NCBI RefSeq assembly: GCF_001559865.1
Contig: NZ_LOHE01000074.1
Location: 62,001-126,000 of the forward strand
Source: Abyssisolibacter fermentans
Lineage (GTDB): Bacteria > Bacillota > Clostridia > Tissierellales > MCWD3
Direction of reading: 5' to 3'
Length of the DNA: 64,000 bases
Part shown: positions 53,608 to 61,552 of the stretch, piece by piece
How the letters are laid out: every line of letters begins with the position of its first letter
Position numbering within the stretch: position 1 is the stretch's first letter
Notes under the pieces: generated by a model
The model's database searches: none
Seen by the model: the letters and a program-made list of their open reading frames with translations, nothing else
Told to the model about the DNA's origin: nothing
Made by a program: the position numbers and the translations under genes

Positions 53608-54465
53608 TTACTTGAATATTTTGATTCCCTTCATAGGATTTATTTTTAATGTCGTTAAGTATAATAGCAAAAAAGAAAATAATAAATCAAAGCTCAAATT
53701 ATATATTATTGTTCTTTTTATAAAAGTAATATTCGCAATATCACCTAAGAAAATATCAGCACCAAGTTGTTGTGATAATATCGCTGTTAAACCTGTAAAT
53801 GGGTTAATATACAATAATCTTGCAATCCATTTTACTGTCTCGAGAGTTAATTCAGTATCAAATATTCTTACTCCAACAGTTACAACATAAATTGTTCCTA
53901 CTGTTAATAAAAGCATCACAAAATAACTAGTTACAGTAGCTGTTACAGCCTTTTTAAAATATGCTGAGCTAAACAATCCTATGCTTCCTAACAATATAGC
54001 TGTCACTAAATAAAATAGAAATAATAAAATAATATTTCCTATAGAAAGACCTCCATATAAAAATAATATACTTATAATTGGTATTGTCAATATTAAAAGT
54101 AATATTGTTTGAATCATTGAAGCAAATAATTTGCCTAAAACTATAGACCAGCTAGACATTTTAGTGCAGATTAATAAATTAAAGGTTTTTCTTTGTCTTT
54201 CTCCACAAATACTTCCAGAGGTAGTAGCTGGTATAATCAAACATATTAATGCCATCTGTAATATAGATATACCGAAATATATTTCTTTAATTGATTCTGG
54301 ATCAAAGCCCATATACGAATTATATCCCGAATTAGATGTATATAACACTACTGACATGACACTTGAAATTATTAAAATATAAAATATCATCATCAGCGTT
54401 GTTCTAAAACTTCTTCCTTTTGTTTTCAATTCTCTTTTTAAAACCGGATTAATCATTTTTATCAC
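53608..54465 (-). CDS. ABC-2 type transporter permease
   Basis: A 285-residue integral membrane protein with about six helices (MMIFYILIISSVMSVVLYTS, ISILQMALICLIIPATTSG, ILLLILTIPIISILFLYGG and others). The cytosolic loop NPVLKRELKTKGRSFRT at the start and CGERQRKTFNLLICTKM in the middle are typical of NatB/ABC-2 permeases. The start overlaps the ATPase gene by 17 bp. Substrate unknown; export is expected. Confidence 0.85.
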   Translation of the reverse strand: MIKMINPVLKRELKTKGRSFRTTLMMIFYILIISSVMSVVLYTSNSGYNSYMGFDPESIKEIYFGISILQMALICLIIPATTSGSICGERQRKTFNLLICTKMSSWSIVLGKLFASMIQTILLLILTIPIISILFLYGGLSIGNIILLFLFYLVTAILLGSIGLFSSAYFKKAVTATVTSYFVMLLLTVGTIYVVTVGVRIFDTELTLETVKWIARLLYINPFTGLTAILSQQLGADIFLGDIANITFIKRTIIYNLSFDLLFSFLLLYLTTLKINPMKGIKIFK

Positions 54466-55378
54466 CTCTTGTAACCTTCATAAAAATATCTTCCAAATCA
54501 GTCTTAGCTTCATTATACGATACTACATCAACATCATTTCTTATTAAATACTTTAACATATCTGCCATTTGGGTTTCATTCCCATCAAAGCTTACTTTAA
54601 TATAGTCACCTGTATTTGTTGCTTTGATTACATCTTCATAACTGTTAAGTATGTTTAATGCTTTATTTTTATTGCCTAAAACTTTTATTTCTAGGATATT
54701 AGATTTATATACTTCTTTCATAATATCATCTACACTACCACTAAATTCAATTTTACCTTCCTGTATAATACCTATTTGGTTACATAGCTCTGCAAGCTCA
54801 GGTAATATATGAGAACTAATTAATATGGTCTTGCCACTATCTTGAAGTGTTTTGAGTATATTTTTCATTTCAATTCTAGCTCTAGGGTCCATACCTGAAG
54901 CTGGTTCATCCAATATTAAGAAGCTTGGGTCATGTATTAAGCATCTTGCAAGACATAATCTTTGCTTCATACCTCTTGATAATGAATCTACATAATCATA
55001 TTTTTTATTCACTAAATTAACTAATTCCAATAGTTCATCTATCTTTTTCTTTCTATTTTTATAGGGAACATAATTTATATCTGCGTAAAACTCCATATAC
55101 TCATAAGTCTTTAAATCATTGTATACTCCAAAAAAATCTGGCATATATCCAGTTTCTCCCCTTGCATACTTATAATCTTTTACAACATTTTTCCCATTCA
55201 AAAATATCTTACCAGCTGAAGGCTTTAAAAGTGTTGCTATCATTTTAAACAATGTAGTCTTCCCTGCACCATTTGGACCTACAAATCCGTATATATTACC
55301 CTTTGACACTTCCATTGAAATATTATCAACAGCTTTGAAATCTCCATAAAATTTAGTTATATTATCTATTTTTAACAT
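54449..55378 (-). CDS. ABC transporter ATP-binding protein
   Basis: A 309-residue NatA/CcmA-type ATPase. Walker A GPNGAGKTT, Q-loop region YMPDFFGVYND, signature LSRGMKQRL, Walker B FLILDEPASGMDP, and switch His SSHILPE. The C-terminal ~90 residues form the domain common to drug and peptide exporters. It shares its first base region with the stop of the 733-residue gene (55378) and overlaps the permease. Confidence 0.92.
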   Translation of the reverse strand: MLKIDNITKFYGDFKAVDNISMEVSKGNIYGFVGPNGAGKTTLFKMIATLLKPSAGKIFLNGKNVVKDYKYARGETGYMPDFFGVYNDLKTYEYMEFYADINYVPYKNRKKKIDELLELVNLVNKKYDYVDSLSRGMKQRLCLARCLIHDPSFLILDEPASGMDPRARIEMKNILKTLQDSGKTILISSHILPELAELCNQIGIIQEGKIEFSGSVDDIMKEVYKSNILEIKVLGNKNKALNILNSYEDVIKATNTGDYIKVSFDGNETQMADMLKYLIRNDVDVVSYNEAKTDLEDIFMKVTRGDKND

Positions 55379-57579
55379 TATTTCACAACTCCTTTTATAC
55401 CGTATTCAGGAATTAAGAAATTTGTATTTGCTTTCGAATGCATTTTTAATTTAACCCCATTGCTTTCATTGTAATAATAGTTTATAAGCCTGTCTTTTAA
55501 AACTATACTTTTATCAGTAAATTTGACCCATTTTTCTGTTTTATAATTGTATAAATATACGTCATATTTACTATTCTCAGTTTTTGATTTTATATCAATC
55601 ATTTTAACTTCTAAATCCTTTATTGGACTTATTTCATATATACAAACACCAGTTCCATACATATATTGTGAATAATAATCAGAATTTAATGAAGCAACTG
55701 AATTTGAATTTAATGAAGTAATTTCAACTAATTTTGGCTTTAATATTCCATTAGGCACATTTACCTTATTGCCTGATTTCATTTTTATATTCACAGGTAA
55801 AATAAGCATATTTCTGTCTATTCTTTCAAATTTCTTATCAATTTTTAAATCACCTGAAATCTTGTTTCTATTCCATGCAATTATTTTAATGTTTTCAAAT
55901 GGTTTGTACAATAACGTTTTGTTATATTCAGCTAAAATCATTTCCTTAACATTATAATTTAGAACATCTTCTTTTCTTTCTTGATAAGAATAACCTGTAT
56001 TAATTCTATTTTTACTTTGATTATTATCAATATTTTCATTAATATCAATACTTTGATTTGGCTCTATATCACCTAAGCTAATCTGTATATTCCCTATTAT
56101 TAGCATACAATCTTCTAACATTATATCAGCTGTATTAGTTATGCTACCACTTATTACAGTATCATTGATTGATATATCAGTTACTATCGGATTTTCTAAA
56201 TCTTTAATTTCTTCTGTACTAACATAATTAACATCCCATGTGCTACTATTTGAAAGTGTTAATTTTTTTTCTTCATCTAGGTAATAATTAATTCCATAAC
56301 GTTCTTCATCAAAAATATTGCTCTGTTTTATCCTATTTGTTAATCTAAAATCAACATCTTTTTCAACACCTATTTTAACATTTTCTCCACTTATACCAGT
56401 TAAACCAATTTCATTTTGAATATATAATTTTTGAGGAAACGTTGTAAAATCTGCAAAAGTTACACTATTGAATATTGCCTTATCAAAAACACTTCCCCTA
56501 CTTGTCAAAAAAATTGACAATGTAATAACAATTGCTATTATAGGACTTGTTAACCATATTTTTTCCTTTTTATCATATAATTTTAATGTGAAATAATTTA
56601 CAGGTCCTACTATTATCATATATATCAATAATATAAGCATAACTTTTCTTAAAGAAGGAAGTTTTCTCTTCGGAATATGTCTCAATAATAAATTCATCTG
56701 TGATAAATAATTCTTACTTATTACATTTCTAGCATAATTCATATTTGTTCTTAAAACAGAAGTGATATAAGAGGTATTTTCAGTATTAATTATATCTCTA
56801 TCTAATAAAATTATTTTCCCTTTAGATAAATTATAAATTTTCTTATCAGCAGTAAACCTAATTTCATTAAATAATATATTAACTAAATTTTTATCAAGAT
56901 TATTTTCTAATAAAGCAACACCTCCCTTTTGGATCCATTGCTTCACTAAGATAGCTGTTTCACCATTCATATTTTTTAAAATTTCTTCATTAAAAATCAT
57001 ATAATCAAAATTATCTAAAATTCTTCTATCATCAATTTTTGTACCTATAAAATTAACTACTTTAAAATATGAATTTGCCAAATCATCTACTTTAATATTA
57101 TCTATATATTTATAGCTTTCATCATCATTTGAAAACAATGCTATAACTTTCTGATTGTTTTTAATAGCTGCATTGATTGATATTGTATTCTTAGCTAACT
57201 CATTGTTATCTTCATCTATTAATGTTATGTAAAGATAATTACATTCTTTGGGTATTGCTACATTAATATTTGCACTAATACTATCCTCATTCATTTCTAT
57301 TTCTTTATTAAATCTTTCATATACTTTATTATTTGACCTATTATATGTTGGTTCAAATTCTTTATAAAAGCTAACTTGTATTCTCCCCTTTAGACCACTA
57401 TAAGCATGAATGTTTATTTTCACAGGTGTTATTTCTTCATATCTATATAAACCATTAAATCCAACTTCAGCATCTAAGCTTATTGAAGACTGAGCATGTA
57501 ATGCATTTAATGGTAAAAGAGTCAGTATTACTATCATAAAAAGTATTCTAAATGCAATATTTTTCATTAACTTTTTCAC
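55378..57579 (-). CDS. Exported/membrane protein partner of ABC exporter
   Basis: A 733-residue protein with a signal peptide (ILFMIVILTLLPLNALHAQ) and an N-terminal beta domain. A segment resembling a class-I-glutaminase-like/DUF4350 fold follows (VIALFSNDDESYKYIDN, DNFDYMIFNEEIL). Two membrane helices lie near residues 320-375 (VMLILLIYMIIVGPVNYFTL, SPIIAIVITLSIFLTS), and a long extracytoplasmic beta-rich tail ends the protein. Similar large proteins accompany ABC-2 exporters in Clostridia (GldG-like logic). Its exact role is unknown. Confidence 0.65.
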   Translation of the reverse strand: MKKLMKNIAFRILFMIVILTLLPLNALHAQSSISLDAEVGFNGLYRYEEITPVKINIHAYSGLKGRIQVSFYKEFEPTYNRSNNKVYERFNKEIEMNEDSISANINVAIPKECNYLYITLIDEDNNELAKNTISINAAIKNNQKVIALFSNDDESYKYIDNIKVDDLANSYFKVVNFIGTKIDDRRILDNFDYMIFNEEILKNMNGETAILVKQWIQKGGVALLENNLDKNLVNILFNEIRFTADKKIYNLSKGKIILLDRDIINTENTSYITSVLRTNMNYARNVISKNYLSQMNLLLRHIPKRKLPSLRKVMLILLIYMIIVGPVNYFTLKLYDKKEKIWLTSPIIAIVITLSIFLTSRGSVFDKAIFNSVTFADFTTFPQKLYIQNEIGLTGISGENVKIGVEKDVDFRLTNRIKQSNIFDEERYGINYYLDEEKKLTLSNSSTWDVNYVSTEEIKDLENPIVTDISINDTVISGSITNTADIMLEDCMLIIGNIQISLGDIEPNQSIDINENIDNNQSKNRINTGYSYQERKEDVLNYNVKEMILAEYNKTLLYKPFENIKIIAWNRNKISGDLKIDKKFERIDRNMLILPVNIKMKSGNKVNVPNGILKPKLVEITSLNSNSVASLNSDYYSQYMYGTGVCIYEISPIKDLEVKMIDIKSKTENSKYDVYLYNYKTEKWVKFTDKSIVLKDRLINYYYNESNGVKLKMHSKANTNFLIPEYGIKGVVK

Positions 57580-57592
57580 CTTCTTTTCATAA

Positions 57593-58045
57593 TTATTCAG
57601 TAATTAATTCATTATATTTCTTTTCAATGAAAATTTTATTCATAGAACTATACCATCTTCTTTTTTTACTATCTAATATTCTGTAATGGCCACTTACTAT
57701 ATTTTGTTGTAAAGTAAATTTGTCATTAGATAGAATATCTTTCCACCATATTTTACCTCCTATAGTATGTTTCTTAGGCTCTAAAAATTTTTCTAAAGCA
57801 ATTAAGCTTATAAGTTCTACAGGATCATCTCCTAATGTCATTTTTAAAATTTCGCTCTCTCTAAAAATAGCACAAATAGCAGCTAATAATGACCAACTTA
57901 ATTTTTTTCTCCCTTTTTCTATCTCTACTAAAGATTTTTTAGAAACACCAATAATATTAGACATTTCATCTTGAGTAAAATTATTCTCTATTCTTATAAG
58001 CTTTATTTTACTTGATAATAAATCTATCAATTCACTTTTGTTCAT
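57593..58045 (-). CDS. XRE-family transcriptional regulator
   Basis: ATG at 58045 (MNKSELIDLLSSKIKLIRIE), set by GAGGTG, gives 150 residues. Residues 10-65 form an XRE HTH (NFTQDEMSNIIGVSKKSLVE, then KGRKKLSWSLL). The C-terminal region is an unknown effector or partner domain. It is the first gene of the exporter operon (14 nt before the next). A perfect operator-like palindrome 30 nt upstream implies autoregulation. Confidence 0.85.
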   Translation of the reverse strand: MNKSELIDLLSSKIKLIRIENNFTQDEMSNIIGVSKKSLVEIEKGRKKLSWSLLAAICAIFRESEILKMTLGDDPVELISLIALEKFLEPKKHTIGGKIWWKDILSNDKFTLQQNIVSGHYRILDSKKRRWYSSMNKIFIEKKYNELITE

Positions 58046-58075
58046 TTTTTTCACCTCTTTATCATTTATTATCAA

Positions 58076-58125
58076 TTTAGTGTAATTTTACACTAAACTA
58101 TGCTATATTACAATATGTTTTATTA
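58076..58125 (-). promoter_or_regulatory. Operator and promoter of the XRE-exporter operon
   Basis: TTTAGTGTAA-TT-TTACACTAAA (58076-58097) is a perfect 10-bp inverted repeat. On the minus strand TTGTAA and TAAAAT, 17 nt apart, give a promoter whose -10 lies within the palindrome. A bound repressor would block it; the XRE protein encoded next is the likely ligand. Confidence 0.65.
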
Positions 58126-58300
58126 GATTAAAATGAAATTAAAATAATTTAAAGAACTGATAAGTAAAATACTTTTATTTAGACTCCCTAATATATTAAA
58201 AACACTTCAAAATTATTTTATTTTGGTATGTTAACATTGAGATCTTAATGAGATAACTTATTAATATTTAAAGCCCTAATCAACAGATATAAAAAATACA

Positions 58301-58517
58301 ACCAAAAAATAGCTAAGAAATCTCTAAGGTTTCTACGGAAGATCACTTTCAAAAGCTTGTTTTTATGGCGCTTTTAAGTAGAAAACCAAAATCTAAGATT
58401 TTGAGTGAATCACTTACTCATAGGAACGTAGTGAGTAGTGAGTTTCTTATTTATTTAGAAACAAGCTTGTGTCGGAACCGTAGAAGATTCTTACAGATTT
58501 CCTATGCCAGTGAGTTG
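58301..58517 (-). repeat. Hairpin element HL-I, copy 10 (subtype C with nested R-IV)
   Basis: Minus strand: GAAATCTGTAAGAATCTTCT faces AGAAACCTTAGAGATTTC, and CGGTTCCGACA and TTGAAAGTGATC form the second conserved loop. AACAAGCTT/AAGCTTGTT pair above it. The apical part contains an R-IV copy (58383-58452). The remaining sequence at 58126-58300 has no feature. Confidence 0.75.
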
Positions 58518-58569
58518 TGAAATATAACTTTTTAGTTACATTGAAATTCCCACAACGCTTGCCAAGTAA

Positions 58570-58605
58570 AGAGGGCTCTTGGTTTTCACCAAGAGCCCTT
58601 CTAGT
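58570..58605. terminator. Terminator of the PadR operon
   Basis: AAGGGCTCTTGGT-GAAA-ACCAAGAGCCCTCTTT on the minus strand, a strong 13-bp stem just after the DUF4097 gene stop. Confidence 0.8.
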
Positions 58606-58610
58606 AATTT

Positions 58611-59555
58611 CTATTCAACTTCAATATCTCCTGAAACAGTGGATAATTGTACTTTAACACTGCCATTTCCTACCTTACCTCTTATTTCGTTACGACCACT
58701 TTTATTTATTTTTAAAGCTATATCTGTAGATAGAGAACCTGATGTTGATTTCATTATTAAATCCATATCAGCATTATCTGGAGCTTTTAAATTAATGTCA
58801 CCAGATATAGCTTCTGCATCTATTTCATCAGTTAATTCTTTTACATCTAAATCAATAGAACCTGATACATTCTTTATAAATACTTTACCTATTATATCAT
58901 TTATTTCTATGTCGCCACTTGTACTTTTGCTAACAATATATTTTGCTTTGCAGCCTTTTATATTTAAATCTCCTGATACTGTTGTTCCAGTTATTTTATC
59001 GGCGGATATACCCGATATATATATTTCTCCTGATACATTCTTAGCATTAAATTCTTCAAAAACTCTTTTTGGTACTTTTATATCTAATTTGCCATCAAAG
59101 TATCTATTTACCAAACCCTTGTAACTATTTAGATTTGGATATTCAATCTTAATGTGTATTATATCATCTCTTTTTTCACAAATTAGTTTTGGCTCTTTCC
59201 CTTTTTCATAACCATTTGCAATACCATGTAAATACGCCTCTACTTTGTCATCATCTGTAGATATAATATTTACTGTTGTGCTAACTGATTGAATGTCAAT
59301 ACTGCTAACACTATTTGTATCATCAATAATTTGCTTATCATTTATTTCTATTTTCTCATTATTAATATTTTTACCATTATTATTAATATCATTCTGGTCC
59401 AATGTTATATATCCTATCCCACCATAATTAAATATTCCACCTTCTTTTTCTATCAAAATTCCTGCAATAGCAAAAGAAATAATCATTACTACAAATATTA
59501 TAAATGCAACTTTTTTCATATTACTTTTCTTGATTTTCTTGGATTCGAGATCCAT
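58611..59555 (-). CDS. DUF4097-family beta-strand repeat protein
   Basis: A 314-residue protein. It has one N-terminal membrane helix (MKKVAFIIFVVMIISFAIAG), then a region rich in short beta repeats of the type VSGDIxIxxxxG (FNAKNVSGEIYISG, KSTSGDIEINDI, EAISGDINLKA, STSGSLSTD, VSGDIEVE). This is the DUF4097 (LiaG-like) beta-solenoid. It is membrane-tethered with the repeat domain outside. Last gene of the PadR/DUF1700/DUF4097 trio, which in Firmicutes is linked to envelope stress. Confidence 0.85.
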   Translation of the reverse strand: MDLESKKIKKSNMKKVAFIIFVVMIISFAIAGILIEKEGGIFNYGGIGYITLDQNDINNNGKNINNEKIEINDKQIIDDTNSVSSIDIQSVSTTVNIISTDDDKVEAYLHGIANGYEKGKEPKLICEKRDDIIHIKIEYPNLNSYKGLVNRYFDGKLDIKVPKRVFEEFNAKNVSGEIYISGISADKITGTTVSGDLNIKGCKAKYIVSKSTSGDIEINDIIGKVFIKNVSGSIDLDVKELTDEIDAEAISGDINLKAPDNADMDLIMKSTSGSLSTDIALKINKSGRNEIRGKVGNGSVKVQLSTVSGDIEVE

Positions 59556-59556
59556 G

Positions 59557-60135
59557 CTATCTCTCCTTTCCTGTTATAACCTTAAGATTTAATTTTAAAT
59601 AATTTATTAAGAATTTATAGAATGCTTTCAATAAATATGAAGAACCGATTGTTATTAATCCACCAAGACATGTTACTCCGATTGACAAAAACATTCCAAT
59701 TGAAGGACTCGTGCCTACGTTAATATTTTCAAAATGTATAAATGGTGATAATAAGCTTGCTATAAAAGCAAGTATACCAGCTATAACAACTGCACCGCCT
59801 GATATAACTAATGCAAAAACTGCTACCATTAATGCTATAAGGGGTATAAGGAATATCATATTGAAAAAACCAAGTCCAATACTTGCCATTACTGCCTTAA
59901 ATACATTGCCTGCATTTGATTTTCTTTCTGCAATTTGTATCATATATGTAGTTTTAATTTGTCTTGCAAGTATTTTAGGATCTCCAAGTGAAACTGCTAT
60001 CTCTTCTTCACTACGTCCTTTATCAAAACCAATTTCAAAATGCTCTTCATAATCAAACAACACTTCTTTTATATCTTCTTCTGACAGTCCTTTTAGATTT
60101 CGTCTTAATTGCTCCAAAAATTCCTGTTTATTCAT
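59557..60135 (-). CDS. DUF1700-family membrane protein
   Basis: A 192-residue protein. The N-terminal 60 residues match DUF1700 ([40 protein letters not shown]). Two to three hydrophobic segments follow. Members serve as transmembrane partners of PadR regulators. It starts eight bases inside the end of the padR-like gene. Confidence 0.88.
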   Translation of the reverse strand: MNKQEFLEQLRRNLKGLSEEDIKEVLFDYEEHFEIGFDKGRSEEEIAVSLGDPKILARQIKTTYMIQIAERKSNAGNVFKAVMASIGLGFFNMIFLIPLIALMVAVFALVISGGAVVIAGILAFIASLLSPFIHFENINVGTSPSIGMFLSIGVTCLGGLITIGSSYLLKAFYKFLINYLKLNLKVITGKER

Positions 60136-60451
60136 TTTTAATACCTCCTTCTAGAACATTATTAACGTGGTTTACAAATAAATACCATTCATCTGATAGT
60201 TCTTTTTTCATTTTTATACCTGTATCAGTTAGCATATAATATTTTCTTGGCGGTCCTTCAGTAGATTCTTTTAAATACGTCTTGACATATCCATCTTTTT
60301 TTAATCTTCTAAGTAAAGGATAAATAGTACCTTCTGAAATTGTTATGCTTCTAGAAATCATATCTACAAGTTCATATCCATAGCAGTCTTTTCTATGAAG
60401 TATAGACAGCACACACAATTCCAACACTCCCTTTTTAAATTGTATGTTCAA
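60128..60451 (-). CDS. PadR-family transcriptional regulator
   Basis: Start is TTG at 60449-60451, after GAGGTG, giving the typical N-terminus [19 protein letters not shown]. About 107 residues of winged-helix PadR ([49 protein letters not shown]). First gene of the trio. The promoter overlaps a perfect inverted repeat (60493-60523), so autorepression is likely. Confidence 0.9.
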   Translation of the reverse strand: MNIQFKKGVLELCVLSILHRKDCYGYELVDMISRSITISEGTIYPLLRRLKKDGYVKTYLKESTEGPPRKYYMLTDTGIKMKKELSDEWYLFVNHVNNVLEGGIKNE

Positions 60452-60484
60452 AATAAACACCTCTTTATTTTTTAATTCAAATAT

Positions 60485-60523
60485 ATAATAACACACAGTA
60501 CCTTTTTATGCAAGGTACTGTGT
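60485..60523 (-). promoter_or_regulatory. PadR-operon promoter with operator palindrome
   Basis: Minus strand: TTGCAT (60508-60513) and TATTAT (60485-60490) with a 17-nt spacer. ACACAGTACC (60493-60502) and GGTACTGTGT (60514-60523) are perfect 10-bp inverted arms flanking the -35. This is a classical repressor-over-promoter layout. Confidence 0.75.
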
Positions 60524-60691
60524 ATAGTTTTTATCTCTTTTCGTTTTTTTCTTATATTTTTATATAATGTAAAAAACATCTAAGTATAATTGTCTAGTAA
60601 TTACAAAATATATTTATAAACTATAAATGTGCAACTATAAATACATTTAATCCAGTCTGGATATTAAACATAGATTTGTATTATTAACTAG

Positions 60692-61008
60692 CAACCATAT
60701 AGATACTAGGAGACATGCAGGGTTTCTTTCTCGGAACATTGGTGTACGTGTTTTTTCCTTCAACTTTTATTAAATAAGTAACTCCTACTCATTTCATTCC
60801 TAGCAATAAGTGATTCACGAGAAATCATAGATTTCTGTTCTCTACTCAAAACATGTACACACCGCGTAAGAGAAAGATTCCTGCATGGCTCCCTCGCTAC
60901 ATACTAGAGAGTTAAAATAATTAAAAAATTTAATTTTTACCACAAAAAATCACAAAGTATAGACTGATTTAATTTGTAAAATTTTTCAGTGTTTTTGCAC
61001 TTTTATAG
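60692..61008 (-). repeat. Hairpin element HL-I, copy 11 (full-length subtype A with nested R-IV)
   Basis: Minus-strand copy with the same ~110-nt leader as the copies at 17975 and 26105 (GTGCAAAAACAC, TTTTACAAATTAAAT, GTCTATACTTTG). Arm GGAGCCATGCAGG pairs with CCTGCATGTCTCC; AATCTTTCTC is opposite GAAAGAAACC. R-IV occupies the apical loop (60781-60846) as in copy 1. It lies in the 5' flank of the hydrogenase operon. Confidence 0.8.
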
Positions 61009-61049
61009 TTGTAAATATATTTTCTTATCAATCCTCTAGGAGGTATTAT

Positions 61050-61517
61050 ATGAAAGAATATGAAGAATTAGATACATTTATTAATACAATTGATTCTTCT
61101 GAATCATTAGAAGGATCTCTTATAAAAGTTCTACATAAAGCTCAAGCGTTATACGGATACTTATCAAATGATACACAATTATTCATAGCTAGAAAACTTG
61201 GAATATCAACAGCTAAAGTAAATGGTGTAGTTACGTTTTATTCATACTTTACAACTAAACCACAAGGAAAACATATTATAAATGTATGTATGGGTACTGC
61301 TTGTTTTGTTAGAGGCTCTAACAAGATTATCGAAGCATTAAAAGAAAAATTAGAAATTGAATCAAATGAAACAACCAAGGATGGTTTATTTACTCTTAAA
61401 GATGTCAGATGTATCGGTGCATGTGGTCTTGCTCCAATAGTACTCATAGATGATAAGGTATATGGAAATGTTAAGGTTGAAGATTTAGATGTAATAATAG
61501 ATGAACATAAGGATTAG
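61050..61517 (+). CDS. hndA: NuoE/HndA-like [2Fe-2S] subunit
   Basis: A 155-residue protein with an ATG start behind AGGAGG. Thioredoxin-like ferredoxin fold. The four cluster Cys lie in CMGTACFVRG and CIGACGLAPI, and the N-terminal helical part (LIKVLHKAQALYGYLSNDTQ) is typical. It is the small electron-transfer subunit of NAD(P)-linked [FeFe]-hydrogenases. 35 nt before the flavoprotein gene. The symbol is by family and order; HydC-type naming is equally possible. Confidence 0.85.
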   Translation: MKEYEELDTFINTIDSSESLEGSLIKVLHKAQALYGYLSNDTQLFIARKLGISTAKVNGVVTFYSYFTTKPQGKHIINVCMGTACFVRGSNKIIEALKEKLEIESNETTKDGLFTLKDVRCIGACGLAPIVLIDDKVYGNVKVEDLDVIIDEHKD

Positions 61518-61552
61518 CAGGATAAAATAACTACTCGAAGGGATGAAAAAAA

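Noticed and set aside
6416-61008. HL-I elements as group II introns or retron RNAs
   Set aside because: No reverse transcriptase gene and no domain-V-like AGC/GNRA signature; length and fold do not fit.
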